13,077 nt of DNA, from NCBI GenBank assembly GCA_009702305.1, contig WLIH01000015.1:1-13077 (forward strand), written 5' to 3'. A program made the position numbers and the translations under genes. Below are positions 1 to 9,410 of this stretch, piece after piece. The notes beneath the pieces are model-generated. The model had not been told where the DNA came from. It searched no databases and saw nothing but the letters and a program-made list of their open reading frames with translations. This DNA is from Actinomycetota bacterium. Lineage in GTDB: Bacteria > Actinomycetota > Actinomycetes > Propionibacteriales > Nocardioidaceae. Every line of letters begins with the position of its first letter. The first letter of the stretch is position 1.

Positions 1-40
1 ACCCGTTCGGGTGGTGCCGAGTAGCCCATCCTGACCACGC

Positions 41-66
41 GGCGACAGCCACGGGACGGTGTCGCC
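41..66. repeat. Inverted repeat in non-coding leader
   Basis: The arms GGCGACA (41-47) and TGTCGCC (60-66) are perfectly complementary around a 12-base spacer. The surrounding stretch 1-249 has no gene I can support: two plus frames hit stops within the first 34 bases, and the third stays open but gives no recognisable protein. A 7-bp direct repeat GATCCAC (79-85 and 90-96, spaced by one helical turn) lies just downstream. The region could hold the terminator of an upstream gene or the promoter of the gene at 250. Its function is unknown. Confidence 0.35.
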
Positions 67-249
67 ACGGCCACAGCCGATCCACACTGGATCCACCGGT
101 CGACGATCGAGATGAGGGCCAGGACTCCATGGGGGGCGTCCTGGACGGATGCTCATCCGCTCCCGATCGGCAGCCACCCCGTGCTCGACGAGCTCCCCCC
201 AGCCGGCCACCGCCGGCCGAGGTCGTCAGCATCCACGGAAGGAGGGGTC

Positions 250-798
250 GTGGTCACCCTTATCATCGTCGTCGCGATCGTCGCGACCACCTGGTACGTC
301 GCCTGCGGGGCCTCCGTGCCGTCCACGGCGCGCAGCCGCCGGCACGACGACGAGCGCCGCCTGCGGCTGCTCGAGCGCGAGCCGGAGCGCGTGCACACCG
401 GCGATCTGGAGCGCCTGATGCGCGCCCACGAGCTGCCCGAGGACGAGATCCGGATGGTCGCCGACAAGGCGCACCGTCAGGGCATCAAGCCGTTCACGAT
501 GTGGATGTGGGCCAAGCGCTTCGACGTGCACACCCTGACCGTCGTGATCGCGGCCGACCTCTCGCACGACGAGCTGCTCGGCCACCTCGGCAACGGCACC
601 CTTCCCGACCTGGAGGAGCTGCGGGTCTTCGCGGCCCTCAACGGCCTGACCACCACCCACGTCGCCCGCGCCGGCCGCACCCCGCGCCGGGTCTCGCCCC
701 GCGCCGTACCTCCCGCCGCCTTCGGCTCCTCGGTCAGTGCCCGGATCCGCACCGAGCCGGTCATCCACGAGCCTGGCACCTGGCCGCTCGCCGGCTGA
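250..798 (+). CDS. Hypothetical membrane-anchored protein, 182 aa
   Basis: I do not recognise this protein. I chose the GTG at 250 because a strong Shine-Dalgarno run, GGAAGGAGGGG (237-247), ends just before it and because a hydrophobic segment then begins at residue 4. An ATG at 112 is open in frame but encodes low-complexity, Pro/Arg-rich residues. Residues 4-18 form one membrane segment (Leu/Ile/Val/Ala) ending at Cys19. Basic residues follow it (RSRR, about 28-31), so by the positive-inside rule the rest should be cytoplasmic. Residues 30-130 look helical and charged and carry a region rich in Met and Trp (about 80-90). The last 45 residues are Pro/Arg-rich and probably disordered. The segment before Cys19 has no basic n-region and a Tyr at -3, so I do not call it a lipoprotein. 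The gene ends one base from the stop of the convergent hydrolase. Confidence 0.7.
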   Translation: MVTLIIVVAIVATTWYVACGASVPSTARSRRHDDERRLRLLEREPERVHTGDLERLMRAHELPEDEIRMVADKAHRQGIKPFTMWMWAKRFDVHTLTVVIAADLSHDELLGHLGNGTLPDLEELRVFAALNGLTTTHVARAGRTPRRVSPRAVPPAAFGSSVSARIRTEPVIHEPGTWPLAG

Positions 799-809
799 CC
801 TACCAGCCG
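792..809. terminator. Possible weak bidirectional terminator
   Basis: The arms CGGCTG (792-797) and CAGCCG (804-809) are a perfect 6-bp inverted repeat with a 6-base loop. It contains both stop codons of the convergent genes, TGA at 796-798 and TAG (minus) at 800-802. A hairpin here could end transcription both ways. There is no T-run on either side and the stem is short, so coincidence in GC-rich DNA is possible. Confidence 0.3.
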
Positions 810-1471
810 CGCTCGCGCCACTCGGCGACGTGGGGGCGCTCGACTCCGAGCGTCGAGTCGCCGCCGTGGCCGGGGTAGAACCACGTGTCGTCGGGCAGCG
901 TGGCGAAGATCTTGGTGTCGACCTCCTCGACGAGCTGGGCGAACGCCGCGGCGTCGCCGAAGGTCGCGCCCACCCCGCCGGGGAACAGCGTGTCTCCGGT
1001 GAAGAGGTGGGGGTGCCCCTCGGGGTCGCGGTAGACCAGGGCCACCGAGCCAGGGGTGTGGCCGGCGATCGCGATGACCTCCAGCTCGCACGAGCCCACC
1101 GTCACGACGTCGCCGTCCTTGACGGCACGGGTGACGGGCACGCCGGTCTGAGCCGTGATCGCGTCGGCGTCCGGGATGCCGGCGATCACGTCGGCTCCCG
1201 TCGCCGCGACCACGTCGGCCAACGCCCGGTGGTGATCCCAGTGCTGGTGGGTCGTGACGACCGCCCTCAGGCCCGCCGACCCGATGAGCGGGAGCAGCGT
1301 CTCGGTCTCGGCCGCGGCATCGATGAGCACCTGCTCCCCGGTGGCGGCGCAGCGCAGCAGATAGCAGTTGTTCGACATCTTCTCGTCGACCGCGACCTTG
1401 GTGATACTCAGGCAGCCGAGGTCGCGGACGTCCGGCCCACCGCCGACTGTCACGTCTCCGGTGTAGGTCAT
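800..1471 (-). CDS. Metallo-beta-lactamase-fold hydrolase, glyoxalase II-like, 223 aa
   Basis: This is a soluble single-domain hydrolase of the metallo-beta-lactamase superfamily. It carries the dinuclear metal motif HxHxDH as THQHWDHH (His75, His77, Asp79, His80). The later ligands are His138 in AGHTPGS, Asp160 in FTGDTLF and His202 in YPGHG. The set is complete, so it should be catalytically active. Glyoxalase II-type members hydrolyse thiol esters such as S-lactoyl-glutathione. In an actinomycete the thiol would be mycothiol or another low-molecular-weight thiol, but the substrate is inferred. I chose the ATG at 1471: a GGAG lies 10 bases upstream and this start leaves 2 bases after the upstream gene. 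The ATG at 1480 would overlap that gene by 7 bases and has no spacing to the same GGAG. From memory, a similar hydrolase (Rv1637c) sits next to uvrA in Mycobacterium tuberculosis, so the position looks conserved. Confidence 0.88.
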   Translation of the reverse strand: MTYTGDVTVGGGPDVRDLGCLSITKVAVDEKMSNNCYLLRCAATGEQVLIDAAAETETLLPLIGSAGLRAVVTTHQHWDHHRALADVVAATGADVIAGIPDADAITAQTGVPVTRAVKDGDVVTVGSCELEVIAIAGHTPGSVALVYRDPEGHPHLFTGDTLFPGGVGATFGDAAAFAQLVEEVDTKIFATLPDDTWFYPGHGGDSTLGVERPHVAEWRERGW

Positions 1472-1473
1472 GG

Positions 1474-2187
1474 TCACCATGCTCCGATCTGCGGCAGGAC
1501 GCCGCTGTCCGTGGTCAGGTCGTGTCCCTCGCCGCGTCCGGTCAGCCACCAGCCGAGGCTGCTCGCGGTGCCGGTGACGACGGGGGTCTCGGCGCCGAAC
1601 GTCCAGGTCCGTCCGAGGTCGGCGGCGTGGACGGCGAAGCCGTCGGAGGAGGCGTCGGAGGAGCCGCGCGCCCGGTCGACCATCCCGTCGATCAGGGCGG
1701 TCGCGAAGGCCGGGCTCCAGTCCGCGTGGGTGTACGCCGTGCCGAGGTCGGCGTGGTGGATCTCGACCTCGCGCCAGCGCATGCCGGCGACGGCGCCGAG
1801 TGCGAACGTCGGCCCGCCCGGCACCCGCTCGGCGCTCGCATCCCACTGCTCGGGAGGCACAGCCGCGATGGCGTCGTGGACGCGGGTCGTCCCGGCGAGC
1901 AGCCGGTCGCGGAGCTCGGCGTGGCCGGCGACCGCCAGCTCGTCGATGTCGCGGTCGCGAGCGTCCTGGGAGGCGTACATCGGCGCCGGGTCGCCGGCCA
2001 CCGCCCCGTGCAGCGCCCGGGTCAGGGCCTCGGCGTTGAGCGCCAGGTGCGCGACGACGTACGCCCGCGACCAGCCGGGCAGCAGGCTCGGCGCCGCCCA
2101 GTCGTCGGTCGTCAGGGCGTCGACGGTGCGGGTGAGGTGGGCGCTGGACTCGTGGAGCAGCGGGAGGACGGCGTGCGGATCGCTCAC
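1474..2187 (-). CDS. Maleylpyruvate isomerase-family (DinB-like, probably mycothiol-dependent) protein, 237 aa
   Basis: The N-terminal 150 residues match the four-helix DinB/maleylpyruvate isomerase N-domain. Signs are the LLPGWSRAYVVAHLALNAEAL block (about 35-55) and MRWREVEIHHADLG (136-149). The expected metal ligands are present: His47, then Glu140 and His144 spaced Glu-x3-His, as in the Corynebacterium mycothiol-dependent maleylpyruvate isomerase. Residues 150-237 form a smaller C-terminal domain. Many such actinobacterial proteins are not true maleylpyruvate isomerases, and no aromatic-degradation genes lie nearby, so the reaction is unknown. The GTG at 2187 is chosen because AGGA lies 8 bases upstream and the family's N-terminus starts here. 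The ATG at 2277 would add 30 unconserved residues. It is co-transcribed with the downstream hydrolase (2-base gap), so both may act in thiol chemistry. The start codon lies inside an inverted repeat. Confidence 0.85.
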   Translation of the reverse strand: MSDPHAVLPLLHESSAHLTRTVDALTTDDWAAPSLLPGWSRAYVVAHLALNAEALTRALHGAVAGDPAPMYASQDARDRDIDELAVAGHAELRDRLLAGTTRVHDAIAAVPPEQWDASAERVPGGPTFALGAVAGMRWREVEIHHADLGTAYTHADWSPAFATALIDGMVDRARGSSDASSDGFAVHAADLGRTWTFGAETPVVTGTASSLGWWLTGRGEGHDLTTDSGVLPQIGAW

Positions 2188-2207
2188 CCGACCATCCTGT
2201 CGGGTGA
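2184..2207 (-). promoter_or_regulatory. Perfect 9-bp inverted repeat over the RBS and start codon
   Basis: The arms TCACCCGAC (2184-2192) and GTCGGGTGA (2199-2207) are exactly complementary around a 6-base spacer. Read on the minus strand, the spacer is AGGATG, which contains the ribosome-binding site of the isomerase-family gene, and the downstream arm contains its GTG start (2185-2187). As RNA this would be a hairpin holding the start codon. As DNA it could be an operator, since the minus-strand hexamer CAGGAT (2199-2194) stands 6 bases before the GTG and could serve as a -10 of a leaderless transcript. The sequence does not decide between these. Confidence 0.55.
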
Positions 2208-2308
2208 CCGGCTGCCGGGCCAGGGGACCGGGCGTCGACCGGACTGTCAGGGCCTCGTGAGATCGTGCTGGAGTCACCGTGGGTGGCGCGACGGCGCGGT
2301 CGCCCGGC

Positions 2309-2314
2309 TACGAT
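2309..2314 (+). promoter_or_regulatory. -10 element of the uvrA promoter
   Basis: The hexamer TACGAT fits the TAnnnT pattern of actinobacterial housekeeping promoters and lies 64 bases before the uvrA GTG. Transcription would start near 2321, inside the LexA box. I see no good -35 hexamer at 17-18 bases upstream, which is common in this phylum. Confidence 0.55.
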
Positions 2315-2315
2315 G

Positions 2316-2331
2316 ACGAACACGTGTTCGA
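2316..2331. promoter_or_regulatory. LexA-binding site (SOS box) of uvrA
   Basis: The sequence ACGAACACGTGTTCGA contains a perfect 14-bp palindrome (2317-2330) and the GAAC-N4-GTTC core of LexA boxes in Gram-positive bacteria and mycobacteria. Against the consensus TCGAAC-N4-GTTCGA only the first base differs. It begins two bases after the TACGAT -10 and covers the expected transcription start, 41 bases before the uvrA start codon. Bound LexA would block initiation, so uvrA should be induced by DNA damage. Confidence 0.85.
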
Positions 2332-2372
2332 AGGCTCCATCGGCCCACCCACGACCTCCAGGGGACGCATCC

Positions 2373-5498
<3,126 letters not shown>

Positions 5499-5533
5499 CA
5501 GCCGACTCGCAGGTGACGCTCAGGTCTGATCAG

Positions 5534-5539
5534 TAGTCT
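5534..5539 (+). promoter_or_regulatory. Possible -10 element for the Rieske gene
   Basis: TAGTCT fits TAnnnT and stands 36 bases before the start codon in the 77-base gap after uvrA. GTGACG (5513-5518) resembles a -35 but the 15-base spacer is short. No terminator hairpin is visible between uvrA and this site, so read-through from uvrA is equally possible. Confidence 0.3.
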
Positions 5540-5575
5540 CATCTTCAACCACGATCGGCCTCCGAAGGGACGACC

Positions 5576-6049
5576 ATGACCAACGAGACCACCAGCACCG
5601 ACGGCCTGACCCGTCGAGGTGCCCTCACCGGGATCGCCGGGGTCGGCGTGGCCCTGCCGGTCCTCGCCGCCTGCGGCAGCGACGCGAGCACGGCGAGCGA
5701 CCCGGCTCCGGCGGCCTCCACCACGGCGGGCGGCGCCTCGACGAGCGGGGCACCCGAGGCCGCGACGCCTCTCACCACCACCGCCGACGTGCCGGTCGGC
5801 AGCGGCACCATCTTCGCCGACGAGGGTGTCGTCGTGACCCAGCCCTCCGAGGGCGAGTTCAAGGCGTTCTCGACGACCTGCACGCACACGGGCTGCCCGG
5901 TCACCGAGGTGCGCGACGCCGAGATCGTGTGCCCCTGCCACGGGTCGCACTTCTCGATCACGGACGGTTCGCCGATCTCGGGTCCGGCTCCGGCCCCGCT
6001 CGCGACCCGCGAGATCACCGTGTCAGGTCAGGACATCAGCCTGGCGTAG
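5576..6049 (+). CDS. Tat-exported Rieske [2Fe-2S] lipoprotein, 157 aa
   Basis: This small exported electron-transfer protein has a twin-arginine signal (LTRRGALTG, Arg13-Arg14), a hydrophobic stretch to residue 31 and a lipobox LAAC with Cys33 as the lipidation site. A Ser/Thr/Ala/Pro-rich linker (about 35-70) leads to a Rieske domain (about 70-157). The domain has both cluster boxes, CTHTGC (102-107) and CPCHGS (119-124). Cys102, His104, Cys119 and His122 should hold the cluster, and Cys107 with Cys121 should form the disulfide typical of the bc1/b6f type. Tat export fits a cofactor inserted before export. It has no oxygenase or cytochrome partner nearby, so its redox partner is unknown. The ATG is supported by GAAGGGA (5564-5570) five bases upstream. 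Its last 27 bases overlap the end of the convergent TPR gene. Confidence 0.93.
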   Translation: MTNETTSTDGLTRRGALTGIAGVGVALPVLAACGSDASTASDPAPAASTTAGGASTSGAPEAATPLTTTADVPVGSGTIFADEGVVVTQPSEGEFKAFSTTCTHTGCPVTEVRDAEIVCPCHGSHFSITDGSPISGPAPAPLATREITVSGQDISLA

Positions 6050-7333
6050 CGCGGCCTGCTCGAGGGTGAGCCGGCGCCAGTCCTCGTCACGCCGACAGGT
6101 CCGCCGGTCGAGGCGACGGTCGATCAGCGAGCGGGCGTCGTCCCACCGACCAGCGCGCAGCAGAGCGGCGATCCGGGTCTCCTCGACGACCTCGCGCTGC
6201 GCGTCCGAGCCGCCGAGGCGACCGCAGGCGCGGCTGAGCGCTGCGAGCGCATCGGCCCCCGCGCTGTGCTCGTCGTGGGCGAGCAGGCTCATCGCGGAGG
6301 CGAGCGGCGCGACCACCTCCCGCTGCACGTCGTCGCGGCTGCGGCTCGCGTGCGCCCGCAGCGCTTCGAGGCCGTCGACGTCACCGACCGAGAGCAGGGC
6401 GACGGCGGCGTGCATCGCCAGGAACGGCGTCGACGGGCGCTCGAGGACGTCGCGTCCCGTCACGCCGATCACGTCTTCCATGCCGGGCACGTCCGCGGCT
6501 CCCGGCGTCAGCGCCCACCGCCACAGCAGCGAGCCGGTGTCGACGAGGGCCCGGCAGCCGATCGAGTCCTGCGGCCGCAGCTGGGTCTCGTAGCGGCGGC
6601 GTACGCCGTCGAGGTCGCCCATCGACAGCTCGTGCAGGGCGGCGTGCCACGAGAAGTGGCTGAGCGAGTCGATCGATGCGCCGTCTCCCGCGACCCACGC
6701 ATCCATCCAGCGCAGTCCAGCCTGGTGGTCGCCGGTCTCGTAGTGCGCGTGCGCACGGGCGTGGGCCGAGTGACCCGCCCCCGGCTCCTCGGCCAGCGAG
6801 CGGCACGACAGCTCCATCGCCTCGTCGAAGCGGCCCTGCTCCTGGCGGACGAAGGCCAGCAGCCCGGTGAACCACCAGTCGTCGCCGTACGCCGGACCTG
6901 CCGACTCGACCAGCGACCACGCCTCGTCCGGCACCGAGGTGACCCCGGCGAAGGCGATCGTCGGCACCGCCGTCGAGAGCAGCATCGCGTCCAGGGGGAA
7001 GTCGCCGAGGTGTCGCAGGAGCGGCTGGGAGTCGCCTCGCAGGTGGGCCAGCACGGCGCCGATGTGGCTGCGCTCGCGCTCGGTGGCGGTGGGGGCGTGC
7101 CGCTCGGCGTCGCGCATCCGGCCAGCGATGTCGACGCGGGCACAGCTCTCGTGGCCGAGCAGCGCCAGCGCGGCGTGACCGAGAGCGAAGGCGGGATCGA
7201 GCGCGATCGCGGTCGCGAAGCCCTCGACGGCGCCGCTGCGCAGCCGGAGCAGGTCGTCGAGAGCGGCGTCGTAGGCGCGGGCGGCAGCGGGCGCGGCCGT
7301 GATGCGCAGGCCGTAGCGATCTCTCGAGGTCAC
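6023..7333 (-). CDS. TPR protein, TTC38/StaR-like family, 436 aa
   Basis: The protein is soluble, with no signal peptide or membrane segment. Its N-terminus, DRYGLRITAAPAAARAYDAAL, followed by a helix pair ending in AIALDPAFALGHAALALLGHE, and the later SHFSWHAALHELSMGD block (His226, Trp229 and His230 in SHFSWH), match the pattern of tetratricopeptide repeat protein 38 and the StaR-like family. These are helical-repeat proteins, probably scaffolds; their biochemical role is unclear. Alternating Ala/Leu-rich helix pairs continue to the end. I start it at the GTG at 7333 because a TACTAT hexamer (7346-7341) lies 7 bases upstream, giving a leaderless transcript. The ATG at 7342 overlaps that hexamer, has no ribosome-binding site and would add only three residues. 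The 3' end overlaps the Rieske gene by 27 bases, with no terminator visible between them. Confidence 0.78.
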   Translation of the reverse strand: MTSRDRYGLRITAAPAAARAYDAALDDLLRLRSGAVEGFATAIALDPAFALGHAALALLGHESCARVDIAGRMRDAERHAPTATERERSHIGAVLAHLRGDSQPLLRHLGDFPLDAMLLSTAVPTIAFAGVTSVPDEAWSLVESAGPAYGDDWWFTGLLAFVRQEQGRFDEAMELSCRSLAEEPGAGHSAHARAHAHYETGDHQAGLRWMDAWVAGDGASIDSLSHFSWHAALHELSMGDLDGVRRRYETQLRPQDSIGCRALVDTGSLLWRWALTPGAADVPGMEDVIGVTGRDVLERPSTPFLAMHAAVALLSVGDVDGLEALRAHASRSRDDVQREVVAPLASAMSLLAHDEHSAGADALAALSRACGRLGGSDAQREVVEETRIAALLRAGRWDDARSLIDRRLDRRTCRRDEDWRRLTLEQAALRQADVLT

Positions 7334-7340
7334 GCAATCC

Positions 7341-7346
7341 ATAGTA
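7341..7346 (-). promoter_or_regulatory. -10 element of the TPR gene
   Basis: On the minus strand the hexamer reads TACTAT, a full TAnnnT match, and transcription should start at about 7334-7333, on the GTG start codon. It abuts the AGTCACT direct repeat. No clear -35 hexamer is visible. Confidence 0.5.
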
Positions 7347-7362
7347 AGTCACTGCAGTCACT
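7347..7362. repeat. AGTCACT direct repeat with central palindrome
   Basis: Two copies of AGTCACT (7347-7353 and 7356-7362) flank GC, and their junction makes the palindrome ACTGCAGT (7351-7358). The element lies just upstream of the TPR -10 and about 45 bases before that of uvrC, the place of a regulator site. No known regulator consensus comes to mind. Confidence 0.45.
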
Positions 7363-7406
7363 CGCTCGGGGACCTGCCGGCTGGTCCGACTGTCGGCGCC
7401 GGACCG

Positions 7407-7412
7407 TAGGGT
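7407..7412 (+). promoter_or_regulatory. -10 element of uvrC, leaderless
   Basis: TAGGGT stands exactly 6 bases before the uvrC GTG, so transcription should start on or within a base of the start codon. The only purine run, GAGGGG (7414-7418 and into the start), touches the start codon and is too close to act as a ribosome-binding site. The -35 area (about 7384-7389) lacks TTGACA but overlaps the dyad CCGACTGTCGG (7386-7396) and the left arm of GGTCCG...CGGACC (7383-7388 and 7400-7405). Confidence 0.6.
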
Positions 7413-7418
7413 TGAGGG

Positions 7419-9410
7419 GTGGGAGAGCAGACGAGGCGGCGCACTGGTCGGGGACCGCTGTCCTACCGTCCCGAGCCCGGCTCGATCCCCACCCAGCCGG
7501 GCGTCTACCGCTTCCGCGACGCGGGCGGGCGCGTGATCTACGTCGGCAAGGCCAAGAGCCTGCGCCCACGCCTGTCGTCGTACTTCCAGGACATCGCCCA
7601 GCTGCACCCCCGCACCGCATCGATGGTGACGACGGCGGCGAGCGTGGAGTGGACGGTGGTCAACACCGAGGTCGAGGCCCTGCAGTTGGAGTACTCCTGG
7701 ATCAAGGAGTTCGATCCCCGCTTCAACGTGAAGTACCGCGACGACAAGTCGTATCCCTGGCTCGCGGTCACCGTCGGCGAGGAGTTCCCCCGGGTGATGG
7801 TCGGGCGCGGCGCCAAGCGCAAGGGCACCCGCTACTTCGGGCCCTACGGTCATGCCTGGGCGATCCGCGAGACCGTCGACATCCTGCTGCGCGTCTTCCC
7901 GATGCGCTCGTGCAGCAACGGCGTGTTCAAGCGCTCGGCGCAGATCGGCCGGCCCTGCCTGCTCGGCTACATCGAGAAGTGCGCGGCCCCGTGCGTCGGC
8001 AACGTCAGCGCCGAGGAGCACCGCCGCATCGTCGAGGACTTCTGCGACTTCATGGGCGGCCAGACCCGTCCCTTCGTCCGGCGCATCGAGAAGCAGATGT
8101 ACGCCGCCTCCGAGGAGCTGGAGTTCGAGCGGGCCGCCCGCCTGCGAGACGATCTCGGCGCCCTCGAGCGGGCGCTCGAGAAGCAGGCGGTCGTGCTCGG
8201 CGACGGAGCCGACGCCGACGTGATCGCCCTCGCCGAGGATCCCCTCGAGGTGGCCGTGCAGATCTTCTACGTCCGCGGCGGCCGGATCCGAGGCCAGCGC
8301 GGCTGGGTCGCCGACCGGATGGACGACGGGGGCACGCCCGAGCTGGTCGAGGACTTCCTACTCCAGCTCTACGCCGGCGAGCCCGAGGCGATCCCGCGCG
8401 AGATCCTGGTGCCCTCGCTGCCGCCCGACGTGGCGACGTTCGAGCAGCTGCTCGGCGACCTGCGCGGCGCCAAGGTGCAGATCAGGGTGCCGCAGCGCGG
8501 CGACAAGAAGACCCTCCAGGAGACCGTCGCCAGCAACGCCGCCCAGGCCCTCGTGCTGCACAAGACGAAGCGGGCCAGCGACCTGACCACCCGCAACCGT
8601 GCGCTCGAGGAGATCCAGGAGGCGCTCGAGCTCGACGACGTCCCACTGCGGATCGAGTGCTACGACATCTCCAACCTACAAGGCACCGAGGTCGTCGCGT
8701 CGATGGTGGTCTTCGAGGACGGTCTGGCCCGCAAGGGCGAGTACCGCCGGTTCGTGATCAAGGGCGTCGACGGCCAGAACGACGTCGCCTCGATGCACGA
8801 GGTGATCACCCGGCGCTTCCGCCGCCTGCTCGACGAGCAGGCCAAGTCCCAGCAGGTCGAGGGCGAGTCCGGACCGATGCTGGTCGACCCCGAGACCGGG
8901 CGCCCGCGCAAGTTCGCCTACGCGCCCGGGCTCGTGGTCGTCGACGGCGGACCGCCGCAGGTGGCCGCTGCCCAGCGGGCGCTGGACGAGCTCGGCATCG
9001 ACGACATCCCGGTCTGCGGCCTGGCCAAGCGCCTCGAGGAGGTCTGGCTGCCGCGCCAGGAGGATCCCGTCATCCTGGCCCGCTCGTCGGAGGGGCTCTA
9101 CCTGCTCCAGCGGGTGCGCGACGAGGCGCACCGGTTCGCGATCACCCACCACCGCTCGCGCCGCTCCAAGACGATGGTCGAGAGCGCGCTGGACGACGTG
9201 CCCGGTCTCGGCGAGGTGCGCCGCAAGACGCTGCTCGTGCACTTCGGGTCGCTGAAGAAGCTGCGCGAGGCCAGCATCGAGGAGCTCACCCAGGTGCCCG
9301 GCATCGGACCGGGCACGGCCGCGGCGATCAAGGACGCGGTGGCCCGGGCGAGCCCGAGCGGCAAGACTGTCTCTGTGAACACGGCGACCGGCGAGATCGA
9401 GGAGTCATGA
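7419..9410 (+). CDS. uvrC: Excinuclease ABC subunit UvrC, 663 aa
   Basis: UvrC makes both incisions around a lesion in the UvrB-DNA complex. The N-terminal GIY-YIG nuclease (about 25-105), which cuts on the 3' side, shows GVY (28-30), YVG (41-43), Arg51 in LRPRLSSYF and Glu91 in [11 protein letters not shown] Cys cluster follows ([21 protein letters not shown]). The UVR motif that binds UvrB is at about 222-255 ([24 protein letters not shown]). The RNase H-like nuclease for the 5' cut carries Asp416 (ECYDISN), Asp455 (GQNDVASM), Asp509 (VVDGG) and His571 ([13 protein letters not shown]). Two helix-hairpin-helix units close the protein (about 594-643, [10 protein letters not shown] and VPGIGPGTA). 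All catalytic residues are present and the length is normal. The stop overlaps the rapZ start as ATGA. I see no LexA box in its promoter, unlike uvrA. Confidence 0.98.
   Translation: MGEQTRRRTGRGPLSYRPEPGSIPTQPGVYRFRDAGGRVIYVGKAKSLRPRLSSYFQDIAQLHPRTASMVTTAASVEWTVVNTEVEALQLEYSWIKEFDPRFNVKYRDDKSYPWLAVTVGEEFPRVMVGRGAKRKGTRYFGPYGHAWAIRETVDILLRVFPMRSCSNGVFKRSAQIGRPCLLGYIEKCAAPCVGNVSAEEHRRIVEDFCDFMGGQTRPFVRRIEKQMYAASEELEFERAARLRDDLGALERALEKQAVVLGDGADADVIALAEDPLEVAVQIFYVRGGRIRGQRGWVADRMDDGGTPELVEDFLLQLYAGEPEAIPREILVPSLPPDVATFEQLLGDLRGAKVQIRVPQRGDKKTLQETVASNAAQALVLHKTKRASDLTTRNRALEEIQEALELDDVPLRIECYDISNLQGTEVVASMVVFEDGLARKGEYRRFVIKGVDGQNDVASMHEVITRRFRRLLDEQAKSQQVEGESGPMLVDPETGRPRKFAYAPGLVVVDGGPPQVAAAQRALDELGIDDIPVCGLAKRLEEVWLPRQEDPVILARSSEGLYLLQRVRDEAHRFAITHHRSRRSKTMVESALDDVPGLGEVRRKTLLVHFGSLKKLREASIEELTQVPGIGPGTAAAIKDAVARASPSGKTVSVNTATGEIEES

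Noticed and set aside
737..2260. A 507-residue plus-strand frame over the hydrolase and isomerase-family genes
   Set aside because: It is antisense to two genes with clear motifs, has no recognisable domain, and reflects scarce stop codons in GC-rich DNA.
2265..2372. An upstream extension of uvrA to 2265
   Set aside because: It would translate through the -10 element and LexA box and adds residues not found in UvrA; the GTG at 2373 has a well-placed ribosome-binding site.
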